Of a stretch of 60,702 nt of DNA, positions 7,918 through 16,693 are shown in pieces. Position numbers and translations under genes: made by a program. This DNA comes from Pyrinomonadaceae bacterium (GTDB lineage: Bacteria > Acidobacteriota > Blastocatellia > Pyrinomonadales > Pyrinomonadaceae), in NCBI GenBank assembly GCA_014534425.1, contig JACVRN010000022.1, forward strand, positions 1-60,702, written 5' to 3'. The notes beneath the pieces are model-generated. The model had not been told where the DNA came from, did no database searches, and saw only the letters and a program-made list of their open reading frames with translations. The stretch's first letter is position 1; each line of letters begins with the position of its first letter.

Positions 7918-9510
7918 ATGAAACGGCTACTACATCAGGCTACGGCTGCGCTGCTGGCGCTCTCTTCGGCCTCTTTCGCGCTGGCGCAAACGGGCGGGGT
8001 CGGTCGGACAAGCACAGGCAACAATAATCAATCGAGGTCTAACGTGTCGAATCAATTCAGGCTGCCGCCCACTGCCATAGAACAGTTCACTTTGAAGAAC
8101 GGCCTGCGCGTCGTCTTCAATCGTGACAACTCTATTCCGGTCGTCTCGGTCGCCGTCTACTACAACACAGGCTCGCGCAACGAGAAGCAGGGGCGCACGG
8201 GCTTCGCTCACCTCTTCGAGCACATGATGTTCCAAGGCTCCGAGAATGTTCCGAAGGCGGGCCACTTCCAGTACATCTCGAACGCGGGCGGCGACATGAA
8301 CGGCAACACCACGACCGAGCGCACGGCTTACTTCGAGACTATGCCTGCGAACCAGTTGCCGCTCGCGCTCTGGCTAGAATCCGACCGCATGCGCTCTCTG
8401 GCCGTGACGAAAGACAATCTGGACAACCAGCGTAAGGCCGTGCAGGAAGAGAAGCGCATGCGCTATGACAACCAGCCTTACATCAACGGGCTGCTTCGCA
8501 TCAACGAGATGATTTTTAAGAACTTCGCCAACGCGCATTCGACCATAGGCTCTATGGAAGATTTGGATGCCGCGAGCGTACAGGACGTGCAGGAGTTCTT
8601 CCGCATCTACTACGCGCCGAACAACGCAGTGCTTGTGCTCTCAGGCGATTTCGAGCCGAAAGAGGCTCGCGCGCTCGTCTCGAAATATTTCGAGACGATT
8701 CCCAGACAGCCCGACCCGCCCGCGCCGGATGTCGCGGAGCCTGCCGACGTAGCCACTAAGCAGGACACCTACAATGACAGGTTCGCGCAGCTTCCGGCCT
8801 TCATACTCGGCTGGAAGATTCCGCCGAGACGCACGCCCGATTTTTACGCGCTTTCACTCGCGGGCGACCTGCTCTTCGAAGGCGAAAGCTCAAGGCTCTA
8901 TCAGAAGATGGTCAAGGGCGACGAGAGCGTGGTGGCGATTCAGGGATTCTTCGGAGAGCGGCGCGGGCCTTCGTCCATGTACATCTTCGCGCTGCCCAAG
9001 CCCGGCAAAGACCCCGCGCAGGTTCGGCAGACCGTCCTGAACGAGATTAAGCGGCTCGCAACCGAAGGCCCCACGGTTGAAGAGATGGAGAAGCTGCGTA
9101 ATAATTTGATTAACGACGCCGTGCGCGGTCGTCAATCATCGCTCTTCCGCGCGCAGCAGATTGCGGAATTCGCGCTCTACGACGGAGACCCCAATCTCTT
9201 CAACACAGAGCTTGACCGTTACCTTGCGGTCACGGCTGAGCAGATTAAGCAGGCCGCAAAGCGCTTTCTTGATACAGACAACTACGCGACGCTCAACATA
9301 GTGCCAGCAGGCGCAGGAGGCCGCGCTTCAGGCCCGCAGTCCACGCAGCAGCCGCAGCCGGGCGCACCGCCGCCGACCGTGCCGGATAAGACAAAGCCTG
9401 CGGAGCCTACGAAGCCTGCGACGCCCGTCCAGCCCGCACAGCCCACAGGACAGCCGCAGCAGCCTACGGACACGCCGAAGCCGCAGCAGTCCGGCACAAG
9501 TCGTCCATGA
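7918..9510 (+). CDS. Secreted M16 zinc metallopeptidase (active partner)
   Basis: I chose the ATG at 7918 because GAGGAAGG lies just upstream and a signal peptide (MKRLLHQATAALLALSSASF, cut near LAQ) follows; an in-frame GTG at 7888 would extend it by ten residues. The mature part has the two-domain M16 fold. The inverted zinc motif HLFEH lies at residues 98-102 and a downstream acidic stretch (EEKR) could give the third ligand. The last 75 residues are a Pro/Gln/Thr-rich tail. The gene directly downstream encodes an M16 protein without the zinc motif, as in bacterial two-component M16 proteases such as PqqL/YmxG-like pairs. A periplasmic role in peptide breakdown is likely. Confidence 0.92.
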   Translation: MKRLLHQATAALLALSSASFALAQTGGVGRTSTGNNNQSRSNVSNQFRLPPTAIEQFTLKNGLRVVFNRDNSIPVVSVAVYYNTGSRNEKQGRTGFAHLFEHMMFQGSENVPKAGHFQYISNAGGDMNGNTTTERTAYFETMPANQLPLALWLESDRMRSLAVTKDNLDNQRKAVQEEKRMRYDNQPYINGLLRINEMIFKNFANAHSTIGSMEDLDAASVQDVQEFFRIYYAPNNAVLVLSGDFEPKEARALVSKYFETIPRQPDPPAPDVAEPADVATKQDTYNDRFAQLPAFILGWKIPPRRTPDFYALSLAGDLLFEGESSRLYQKMVKGDESVVAIQGFFGERRGPSSMYIFALPKPGKDPAQVRQTVLNEIKRLATEGPTVEEMEKLRNNLINDAVRGRQSSLFRAQQIAEFALYDGDPNLFNTELDRYLAVTAEQIKQAAKRFLDTDNYATLNIVPAGAGGRASGPQSTQQPQPGAPPPTVPDKTKPAEPTKPATPVQPAQPTGQPQQPTDTPKPQQSGTSRP

Positions 9511-9547
9511 TTTAAGAGGCCGAAGGAAAGAGAGAGATTCCAGAGCT

Positions 9548-11392
9548 ATGCTTCAGACAACCACCAAACTAATCCTGTGCGCCGCTTTTATCTTAAGCGG
9601 CGCGCTATCGCTCGAAACTTTCGCGCAGACAAACGCACAGCAGGGTATGAAACAGACAGAAGACTTTCGCAAGCAAGCTCCGCCGCCGCTCGCGGCCCGT
9701 CCGCTCAACATCCCTAAGCCCTACGAGACTACTCTGCCGAACGGTCTTCAGGTGGTGATAGTAGAAGACCTGCGCCTTCCGCTCGTCAGCTACAGGCTGG
9801 CCCTGCGCGCGGGCGACGTGAACGACCCTGCCGACACGCCCGGACTGATGGACATGGTGACGAGTTTGCTCAACGAGGGAACGGCGCGGCGTTCAAGCAA
9901 GCAGATTGCGGACGAAGTCGCGCGGCTCGGCGCAACGCTGACCGCAGGGGCAAACGCGGACTACTCCACGGTCGCGGCCAGCGCGCTTTCCATGTACGGC
10001 AACGAGGTTCTTGACCTGCTCGCGGACGTGGTGCTTAATCCGACCTTCCCTGAAGATGAAGTTAAGCTGGCGCAGCAGAATGCGCTTCAGGGGCTCAAAC
10101 AGCAGCGCTCGCAGCCAGCTTTTCTGGCGAGCGAAAGAATGGCGCAGGTTCTCTTCGGCCAGCACCCGTACAGCGTCGTCTCTGCCACGCCGGAATCCAT
10201 AGGTGCCATGTCGCACGAACGCCTTCTGGCCTTTCACCGCTCCATGTTCGTGCCCAACAACGCAGTGCTCATAGTCGTGGGCGATGTCAGGCGAGACGAA
10301 GTGCTGCGGCGCGTCAACGACCTTTTCGGCAAGTGGCAGAAGGGACAGACCAATGCGCGCCAGTTCCCTGCACCGCCTGCGCGAACCGAGCGTGCGCTTT
10401 ACATAGTTGACCGTCCCGGCTCTGCTCAGTCAAACATAGTCATAGCCAACCCTGCTATTAATCGCACAAGCTCGGATTATTTTCCCATGCTGGTGATGAA
10501 TGTAGTGCTTGGCGCAAACGCTTCGTCGCGTCTCTTCATGAACTTGCGCGAACAGAAGGGCTACACCTACGGCGCTTATTCTGAGTTGGACGCGCGGGGC
10601 CTCGCAGGCTCTTTCCGCGAGACGGCTGAAGTTCGAACGCCCGTCACAGGCCCTTCGCTCAAAGAGTTCTTCTACGAGCTAGGACGGCTGCGCGATGAAG
10701 TCGTCTCCGATAAAGAGATGAGGGATGCGAAGTCTTTTTTGACGGGCGTCTTTCCGCTTCAGATAGAGACGCAGGAAGGGCTGATTAATCGCCTAGTGCA
10801 GATTAAGATGTACAACCTTCCGGCAGATTATCTACAGACCTACCGCGATCGCATCAACGCCATCACGGCGGCAGACGTTCAGAGGGTCGCGCGCCAGTAC
10901 GTGCAGCCCGACAAGGCCGCAATCGTTATAGTGGGCGACGCCGCAGCCATCATGGAGCAGGTCAAGCCCTACGCGCAGACAATAGAGGTCTACGACATAA
11001 GCGGCAAGCGTAAAGAGACGCCGACTGCAACCGCGATGGTAACGACCGGCACGGCGACGACCGCGACGGGCGCAGCCGCAACCAATCTGGTAGGCACCTG
11101 GGCTATAGAGATTTCCGGGCCGGGAGGCCAGAGCATGCCCGCTACGCTGACCATCAATCAGGAGAACGGGAAGCTCACGGGCAAAGTGAGCGGACAGTTC
11201 GGAGAGGCGAACCTCTCAAACGTGAACGTCAACGGCAACAGCTTCGACTCCGTGCTGACGCTCAACATTTCAGGACAGACCGTCAACGGCAGAGTCGCAG
11301 GCAGCCTGGCGAGCGATAAACTCGAAGGCACCATCAACATAGACATCCCGAACGTCGCGCCGCTTCCCTTCAAAGGCTCTCGGTCAAAATAG
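9548..11392 (+). CDS. Secreted M16-family protein lacking the zinc motif, with extra C-terminal beta domain
   Basis: The 614-residue protein has a signal peptide (cut after about residue 26, TFAQ). Where the active partner has HxxEH, this protein has GLMDMVTSLLNEGT, so it cannot bind zinc. The conserved substrate-side block REQKGYTYGAYS is present. This matches the non-catalytic subunit of heterodimeric M16 proteases. After a Thr/Ala-rich linker at about residue 490, a domain of about 100 residues begins at GTWAIEISGPGGQ with repeated beta strands. That domain is common in predicted acidobacterial secreted proteins, but its function is unknown to me. The gap to the upstream gene is 37 bases, so the two form an operon. 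Confidence 0.9.
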   Translation: MLQTTTKLILCAAFILSGALSLETFAQTNAQQGMKQTEDFRKQAPPPLAARPLNIPKPYETTLPNGLQVVIVEDLRLPLVSYRLALRAGDVNDPADTPGLMDMVTSLLNEGTARRSSKQIADEVARLGATLTAGANADYSTVAASALSMYGNEVLDLLADVVLNPTFPEDEVKLAQQNALQGLKQQRSQPAFLASERMAQVLFGQHPYSVVSATPESIGAMSHERLLAFHRSMFVPNNAVLIVVGDVRRDEVLRRVNDLFGKWQKGQTNARQFPAPPARTERALYIVDRPGSAQSNIVIANPAINRTSSDYFPMLVMNVVLGANASSRLFMNLREQKGYTYGAYSELDARGLAGSFRETAEVRTPVTGPSLKEFFYELGRLRDEVVSDKEMRDAKSFLTGVFPLQIETQEGLINRLVQIKMYNLPADYLQTYRDRINAITAADVQRVARQYVQPDKAAIVIVGDAAAIMEQVKPYAQTIEVYDISGKRKETPTATAMVTTGTATTATGAAATNLVGTWAIEISGPGGQSMPATLTINQENGKLTGKVSGQFGEANLSNVNVNGNSFDSVLTLNISGQTVNGRVAGSLASDKLEGTINIDIPNVAPLPFKGSRSK

Positions 11393-11406
11393 AGGCTAAA
11401 AAAAAT

Positions 11407-11437
11407 CCGCCCGGCGTTGGCTCAAAACGCCGGGCGG
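11407..11437. terminator. Strong hairpin terminator
   Basis: A perfect 12-bp stem (11407-11418, CCGCCCGGCGTT, with 11426-11437) has a 7-base loop. The T-run is on the minus-strand side (eight T), so it is a canonical terminator for minus-strand transcripts. On the plus strand the hairpin follows the M16 gene without a clear U-run. Confidence 0.75.
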
Positions 11438-11560
11438 TGAATCACAGGAGGAATCGAACGTTACCCTGCCGCTTTTTCCCCTAGAGCGGTTTTACAGGAG
11501 TAACCTTGCCGACTGCTTCGATGCCTTTTGTAACAATCATGGTTGCTTTTTAACGAAGCC

Positions 11561-11966
11561 GTCAGCTATCAGCGATCAGCATTCAGCTTTTGAATAAATG
11601 CGGTGAGCATCCTTTTTACTTCAATTGTTTCCCCGGAAAGGCGCTCGTAATCCTGTGAATTTAAGAATTTAAGATCATGAGCAAGCAAAAGGTGATACTC
11701 AAGCTCTGTGGCTGACCGACATCGCCGCTTCTACCACAACCTTCGGCAATATTAGCTGGAATTGAGGAGCAAGAGCGTCTTATTTGGCTTATTAATCCAT
11801 ACAATTCATCTCCAGGGAAGGACTTAGTAGCCTTGTAAACATCTAAGATAAGCAAGTGAGCTTTCTGCCACACCTTCAAAGGCTTGAAGTCCCTCATCAT
11901 TAGCGGCACCTCCTATATCATCCGAAGTATCTGGCTGATTGCTGATAGCTGACTGCTGAATGCTAT
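11561..11966. repeat. Inverted heptamer arms (NATCAGC type) enclosing an S23-like gene
   Basis: The left arm (11561-11586) reads TATCAGC, GATCAGC, ATTCAGC. The right arm (11932-11966) reads GGCTGAT, TGCTGAT, AGCTGAC, TGCTGAA. They are inverted relative to each other like the arms of the short hairpins elsewhere. Here, however, a decayed four-helix-bundle gene occupies the middle instead of a short loop. The right arm ends exactly at the stop codon of the YCF48-like gene. Confidence 0.75.
11569..11900 (-). pseudogene. Four-helix-bundle (S23/Avd-like) protein, frameshifted
   Basis: The start is the ATG at 11900 with AGGAGG eight bases upstream; an upstream GTG overlaps that site. The first frame gives residues typical of the S23 (TIGR02436-type) family: FKPLKVWQKAH, then SQIRRSCSSIPANIAEGCGR. 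After GCGR the frame is lost, and the family's continuation appears in another frame (TELEYHLLLAHDLKF and onward, ending LNADR). About 15 residues between the two are missing. It is therefore a deleted and frameshifted copy. Family members are known from intervening sequences in 23S rRNA genes and are related to the Avd protein of diversity-generating retroelements. The stop of the second frame lies in the left heptamer arm. Confidence 0.8.
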
Positions 11967-12956
11967 TTATCTCTCGTAGCTGAGAACCATTCCGTCTCCG
12001 CCGACGGCCCAACCGCTCTTTTTATCAATAAATAGTGCGTAGAGGTTCTGTTTCGTGCGGCTTTCCTGCCTGACCCAGGTTCGGCCTCCGTCCTCGGAGC
12101 GGAGGATTACGCCGCCCCTGCCGACTATCCATCCCTGATTCTCGTCCACGAAGGTCACGCTCAGAAGCGTGGAGCGCACGGGCACGTCCACCTTGCTCCA
12201 GGTCTCGCCGCCGTCCGTAGTCCTCAAGACAGTCCCGCGCTCGCCCACGGCCCAGCCCACACGCTCGTTACGAAAATCGACGTGATAGAGAGTGACTTCC
12301 GTTCCAGAGGTCTGCTTTATCCAGCTTTGGCCGCCGTCGCTGGTAAAAAGAATGGTGCCGCCACCGCCGACTATCCAGCCTCTGTCATCGTTTATGAAAT
12401 CGAGGTGAATCAGTTCCTCTCGCACGGGCGGAAGCTGCCGCTCCCAGGAAGCGCCGCCGTCGCCTGTGTGCAGGATGAGGCTTTCGACTATAACGTCGCG
12501 GCGGCTGGCGCTGCCGACAATCCAGCCGTTCTTCTTACTGGAAAAGCGTATGCTGTAAAGCTCCGGCGCTGCGCCGCCGAAATCATGCGGCTGAAATTGT
12601 CGCACCTCTCGCCAAGTTTCGCCGCCGTCGGTCGAGCCGAAGATGCTGTTGCTGGCTAGCACGTAGCCGTCGTCTTTGCCGCGAAAGTAAATGTCGTTGA
12701 TGGCGTCGGTCGTGCCTACGGATTGCGGCGACCATGTGCGCCCGCCGTCTTTTGTGCGGCTCAGGAATCCTCCGTCGCCAGCTATCCACCCGCGCTTCGA
12801 ATCTGCAAAGAAGACAGCGTTCAAATCACGCCCTACCTGCCCGCGCCGCGCCGCAGTCCACCCGGCATTCTGCCCTAACCCCGCTCCCGCCAATAACGTC
12901 AGAAGAAAGAACGCGAAAGCTTTCCGCGCCAGCAATCCACCCTTACTCAAAAGCAT
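11967..12956 (-). CDS. Secreted YCF48-like beta-propeller protein
   Basis: The 329-residue protein has a signal peptide (about residues 1-28, cut near GLGQ) and then at least six repeats of about 43 residues. Each ends in a DGGxTW or similar turn and is followed by I/V-x-F-x-x-x-x-x-GW. This is the BNR/YCF48-type propeller, known as a photosystem II assembly factor in cyanobacteria and widespread in non-photosynthetic bacteria with unknown roles. It is probably a periplasmic or cell-surface binding protein. It is read towards the S23-containing element, and its stop codon touches the element's right arm. Confidence 0.88.
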   Translation of the reverse strand: MLLSKGGLLARKAFAFFLLTLLAGAGLGQNAGWTAARRGQVGRDLNAVFFADSKRGWIAGDGGFLSRTKDGGRTWSPQSVGTTDAINDIYFRGKDDGYVLASNSIFGSTDGGETWREVRQFQPHDFGGAAPELYSIRFSSKKNGWIVGSASRRDVIVESLILHTGDGGASWERQLPPVREELIHLDFINDDRGWIVGGGGTILFTSDGGQSWIKQTSGTEVTLYHVDFRNERVGWAVGERGTVLRTTDGGETWSKVDVPVRSTLLSVTFVDENQGWIVGRGGVILRSEDGGRTWVRQESRTKQNLYALFIDKKSGWAVGGDGMVLSYER

Positions 12957-12965
12957 TGTTCTGTT

Positions 12966-12991
12966 CTTATCCTGTCTATCCTGTTAATTTC
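12966..12991. repeat. Solitary arm of the ATCCTGT nonamer type
   Basis: The sequence TTATCCTGTCTATCCTGTTAA matches the right arms of the elements at 14891, 31131 and 59331, but no left arm is present. It fills the short gap between the YCF48-like gene and the stop of the DUF885 gene. Confidence 0.6.
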
Positions 12992-14797
12992 CTATTTATT
13001 GCCGGAAGCCTTGACGAAGTCCTGCATCACGGCTTTGCGTAAGAGGTCTGGTGGCAGAAGGCCCTGATCGAGAATGAAGTCATGAAATTTTTGCTGGTCA
13101 AAGCGCTTGCCCATCTTGCTTTCAGTCTCCTTGCGAAGCTCAAGCAGCTTCGTGTAGCCGTAGAAATAGCTGGTCGCCTGTCCGGGGCTGCGGAACGTGT
13201 AGCGCTCTATCTCCGTATTGGCGAACTGCGGCGAGAGCATCACGTCCTGCGTCAATATACGCATGCCGTCTTCGGGCTTGAGCTTTCCGCTCTGTAGCTC
13301 TGGGTCTATGAAGGCGCGGGCGGCTCTCAGCAGTCGAAGCTGCATGGAGATAAGCTGGCCTTCGAGCGGCATGTAAGGCTTCATGATGTATTCCGAATAA
13401 AGCCCCCAGCCCTCTACGTTCACGCTGTTGAAGGCGTAGAGCGAACGCGCAAGAGAGACGCCGCGCTCCACCATAGAGGCGAACTGCAACTCGTGGCCCG
13501 GCCTGGCTTCGTGCGCCGTCAGCGTCCACGAGGCCGCCGCGTAAGTGAAATCATCAATCTGCTTTGTCTCGGCTGAGCCTGCTGCCGTAGGAACGTTGAG
13601 CGGTAAAACAAATGTTCCCTGCTCGCCCGTGTTGTTCAGGAGCGGCGGAGGCTGCATGTTAGGCGCTGGCTGCTGCGCGGTCTCTGCAGCCGTCGCAAGA
13701 CGAATGCGAGCCGGACGATTCGGTAAAGTCACAAGCCGCTCGCGTCGAATAATCTCTTCAATCTCTTTGAGGCGCTGCTGGTAATGCGGCAGGATGGCTT
13801 CGCCCACGAGTTGGTCTTTCTTCAACTCACGAATCACGTCGCGGTAATCGGATGATGAAAGGCCACGCTCTTTTGCTATCTTCTGCGCTATCTGCTGCAT
13901 CTCCTGCTGGTATTCCTTGAAAGCCTTGTGCGCCATCGTTGTGAGTTGTTCGACGGGGATGTCTATGCCGAATTGCTGAAGCGCATAAGCGTACTCTTCG
14001 GGCGGCAGTCGAAAGTCCGTGCGGGCTTTCGGCAGAATCTCCGTTCTGACCCACTGGTTGTAATCCGCAAGCTGTCGCTTCGGTTCCGCGAACGGCTCCT
14101 GATAACCCTCAATCTTGTACTTCTCAAAAAGCTGGCCTATGCCGTTGATGAAAAAGTCCGCGCGGGCCAGGTTGCTTTCCACCTGAATCTTCGACGGCCC
14201 CAGTTGGCCGGGCCTGGCCCAATCAAGAGTGCGCGCCTTTGCCTGCGCTGTCAGTGGCTCAAAGCCCTGCTCCATGCCCACATATTTTCTGAGACGAACG
14301 AGCGCGGCCTTTCGTCTTTCCGGCGGAATCTGGTCGTCAAGGAGCGAGCGCAGGCCGTTGAAGATGAGCGAGGTGACGTTGAAGTAAGGCATGTCGTACT
14401 TCTCGCTCAACTCCGTGCCGCGAATGGTCTGTTCTGCGGCCTTAATCATTATCTCAAGGTCTTGCGCGACGAGCGGGTCTTTTTCCGCCGCCAGCCTGCG
14501 TTTGAGTTCCTGTATGGCTGCGAGTTGGTCTGCCTTGGCGCGTGCGCGGCGGTCTTTTGTGAACTGCGAAACCTGCTCGTCCAGCCCAGGGATTCCCTGA
14601 CGGCTTGCGCCTTCGGGCGCGTACTTCGCCTGAAGCTTGAGCAGAATCTGCGCGTTCTCGTTGCTGCGGGCTATCCAGGCAGGCTGAGCCGTAGCAACAG
14701 CCGACGCTTGCGCCCTTCGGGTTTGCGCCTGCGGGACTGCTGGCAGGTAGATGGACAAAGAAAGAACAAGCAATAAGGCGCAACGCATGATTCTCAT
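12992..14797 (-). CDS. DUF885 family secreted metallopeptidase-like protein
   Basis: I chose the ATG at 14797 (AGGAG 12 bases upstream; residues 2-25 form a signal peptide). An upstream in-frame start at 14848 would add 17 residues without a better site. The mature protein of about 575 residues carries the family motif HEARPGHELQF in its second half, a likely zinc site (HExxxGH), and a later YxYGYTKL stretch typical of DUF885. The family is predicted to be peptidases. It is transcribed divergently from the VWA gene at 15147. Confidence 0.9.
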   Translation of the reverse strand: MRIMRCALLLVLSLSIYLPAVPQAQTRRAQASAVATAQPAWIARSNENAQILLKLQAKYAPEGASRQGIPGLDEQVSQFTKDRRARAKADQLAAIQELKRRLAAEKDPLVAQDLEIMIKAAEQTIRGTELSEKYDMPYFNVTSLIFNGLRSLLDDQIPPERRKAALVRLRKYVGMEQGFEPLTAQAKARTLDWARPGQLGPSKIQVESNLARADFFINGIGQLFEKYKIEGYQEPFAEPKRQLADYNQWVRTEILPKARTDFRLPPEEYAYALQQFGIDIPVEQLTTMAHKAFKEYQQEMQQIAQKIAKERGLSSSDYRDVIRELKKDQLVGEAILPHYQQRLKEIEEIIRRERLVTLPNRPARIRLATAAETAQQPAPNMQPPPLLNNTGEQGTFVLPLNVPTAAGSAETKQIDDFTYAAASWTLTAHEARPGHELQFASMVERGVSLARSLYAFNSVNVEGWGLYSEYIMKPYMPLEGQLISMQLRLLRAARAFIDPELQSGKLKPEDGMRILTQDVMLSPQFANTEIERYTFRSPGQATSYFYGYTKLLELRKETESKMGKRFDQQKFHDFILDQGLLPPDLLRKAVMQDFVKASGNK

Positions 14798-14890
14798 AGG
14801 GAAGCTTCTCCTGGCGGTCAAAGTAAGCAGGCTTTTTGAAATCCTCATGGAATTTGCATTGTAGAGATAAACCGGCGGAATTCAAAAGCG

Positions 14891-14990
14891 GAGGTAGAAA
14901 ATTAACAGGGATGGACAGGATAGAGAGGATAAAGCAATAGTTCTTCTTTTATCCTGTCTTATCCTATCCATCCTGTTTGAATCTTCCTCT
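14891..14990. repeat. Inverted tandem-nonamer hairpin, ACAGGAT type
   Basis: The left arm reads AACAGGGAT, GGACAGGAT, AGAGAGGAT. The right arm reads ATCCTGTCT, TATCCTATC, CATCCTGTT. The centre is AAAGCAATAGTTCTTCTTTT. Flanking GAGG and CCTC extend the pairing. It lies between two divergent genes, so it cannot be a simple gene-end terminator here. Confidence 0.85.
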
Positions 14991-15146
14991 AATTGAAATT
15001 CTGCGGGGCATCCCTCTTTCTAATATCTACATCTCTAGCTCAGTAGCAGCACTACAATTCGGTTTTCCTCGCCGGTTACGGACGCTCCCAAGCGAAATCT
15101 CTCCCTATACGATTAGTTATCCAAAAACTATTCTTGAGGAGGATAT

Positions 15147-16574
15147 ATGTTGCCACCAGTCCACAAACTTTCAACCTTCAAGCTTTTTCTGACAATCTCG
15201 TTTCTCTTTTGCGCTCTAGTGGGCACAGCTATGGGGCAGGCGGGCGTTTCGTCTGCGGCTGATTCCCGCACGCGCTACCTGTCCGAGATGGGAGTCATTC
15301 CGGCGTCGCGTGAAGTCGCGGTCGAAGAGATAATCAACTATCGCCGCCACCAAATCGGACTCCCTAAAGCGGGAGAGGCAGTGGCCCTGGACGTTCGTTG
15401 GGGAAACGACCAGGTGTCGCTCGCGGGCCGCGAAGCCGTCCTTCAGGTAGGCTTCAGCACTCAGCTTGCAAACGACCGGCAGGAGTTGCGCCCGCTTAAC
15501 CTCGCCCTGGTGATTGACAAGAGCGGTTCGATGGCCGACGCGGATAAAATCTCCAGAGTCAAAGAGGCGCTCCTGACTCTGGTTTCAAAGCTCAGAGAGA
15601 CGGACACACTCTCCATAGTCGTCTTCGATTCGGAAGCGCAGGTGCTTCTGCCCGCGCGCTCGCTCGGAGATAAAGAGTACGTCAAGCAACTGATACGCAG
15701 CATACAGCCCGGCAGCGCCACGAACCTTCACGCCGGTCTGATGCTTGGCTACAGGGAAGCCCTCAAAAATTATCGCAAAGACGTGACCAACCGCGTCATC
15801 CTGCTGACAGACGGCATAGCCAATCAGGGAGTGACCGAGCCTTCAAGGATTGCCCAGGACTCTTTGGGCTTCAACGACCGAGGGATAGACCTTTCGACCA
15901 TCGGCGTCGGCCTTGATTTGAACAAAGACCTGCTGCGCCAGTTAGCCAAGAGCGGGCGCGGCCTGTTTCACTTCGTAGCCGACGCGCAGGACATAGATAA
16001 GGTTTTTCTAAAAGAAGTTCAGAGCCTTGTTTCGCCTGTGGCGAGCGAGCCTAACGTGGAGATTGAGTTCGACCAGGGACTTGAACTGGCGCAGCTTTAC
16101 GGCTATGAGCCGACGGTCAGGCGCAACAGCGTCTCTATCAAGCTGGACAACATGAACAGTGGCTTGACGCAGGTAATCATGATGTGCTTCAGAGTCAGGC
16201 CCGGTGCGTCCTACAGGTCGCGCATTCCCGTCAACGTGCGCTTCACCTATTACGACCTGGAGCAGAAGCGACAGGTGGTGAAGATGGAGACAGCGTACCT
16301 GACCGTCAGAGAAGGTTCTGCCGGAGATATGCTGATTGACGGCGAGGTCGCCAAAAACTACACCATAGCGCTTCTGGCACAGGCGATTCACGACATGGCC
16401 GTGGCCGTAGAGGGCGGGCGTCTTCAGGATGCAGAGAAACTTCTGACCTCAGCGATAGCCAAAACCTATCAACGCTATCCCAACCTAGAAGACGAAGACA
16501 TCACTCGCACATTGATGGTCGCGCAGAAGTACCAGGAGGTCATCAGAAAACAGAACCAGCAACGCGGGCGCTAA
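15147..16574 (+). CDS. Secreted von Willebrand factor A protein, YfbK-like
   Basis: The start has an ideal GAGGAGG five bases upstream. The 475-residue protein has a signal peptide (cut near AMGQA, about residue 31). An N-terminal segment with VEEIINYRR is followed by a VWA domain with the metal-binding motif DKSGS (Asp124) and the later TDGIAN. A beta-rich C-terminal part completes the YfbK-like layout. Such proteins bind partner proteins through a metal ion. A second, unrelated VWA protein faces it at 16694-18934. A strong terminator follows. Confidence 0.9.
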   Translation: MLPPVHKLSTFKLFLTISFLFCALVGTAMGQAGVSSAADSRTRYLSEMGVIPASREVAVEEIINYRRHQIGLPKAGEAVALDVRWGNDQVSLAGREAVLQVGFSTQLANDRQELRPLNLALVIDKSGSMADADKISRVKEALLTLVSKLRETDTLSIVVFDSEAQVLLPARSLGDKEYVKQLIRSIQPGSATNLHAGLMLGYREALKNYRKDVTNRVILLTDGIANQGVTEPSRIAQDSLGFNDRGIDLSTIGVGLDLNKDLLRQLAKSGRGLFHFVADAQDIDKVFLKEVQSLVSPVASEPNVEIEFDQGLELAQLYGYEPTVRRNSVSIKLDNMNSGLTQVIMMCFRVRPGASYRSRIPVNVRFTYYDLEQKRQVVKMETAYLTVREGSAGDMLIDGEVAKNYTIALLAQAIHDMAVAVEGGRLQDAEKLLTSAIAKTYQRYPNLEDEDITRTLMVAQKYQEVIRKQNQQRGR

Positions 16575-16601
16575 CAGCCAGAGGGTCATAAAAGAGGAAA
16601 G

Positions 16602-16636
16602 GGCCGCGCGTCTCATTCAAATTGAGACGCGCGGCC
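16602..16636. terminator. Terminator between convergent VWA genes
   Basis: A 14-bp stem (16602-16615, GGCCGCGCGTCTCA, with 16623-16636) and a 7-base loop are followed by TTGCCTTTG on the plus strand. It lies just downstream of the YfbK-like gene and between convergent genes. Confidence 0.8.
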
Positions 16637-16693
16637 TTGCCTTTGTAGGGGTGGAGAAGATGTTCCCCTACATGGTTGGAGAAGCGGCGCTTT

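Noticed and set aside
11407..11437. Considering this hairpin as another member of the inverted-array family.
   Set aside because: It is a simple perfect stem without tandem units and has an ordinary T-run, so it is a plain terminator, like those at 1861 and 16602.
11481..11540. A 19-codon minus-strand reading frame (MIVTKGIEAVGKVTPVKPL) ending shortly before the terminator at 11407-11437.
   Set aside because: The terminator has a good U-run on that strand, but there is no ribosome-binding site before the ATG and no similarity to anything in the window. It could be chance or part of the S23 element.
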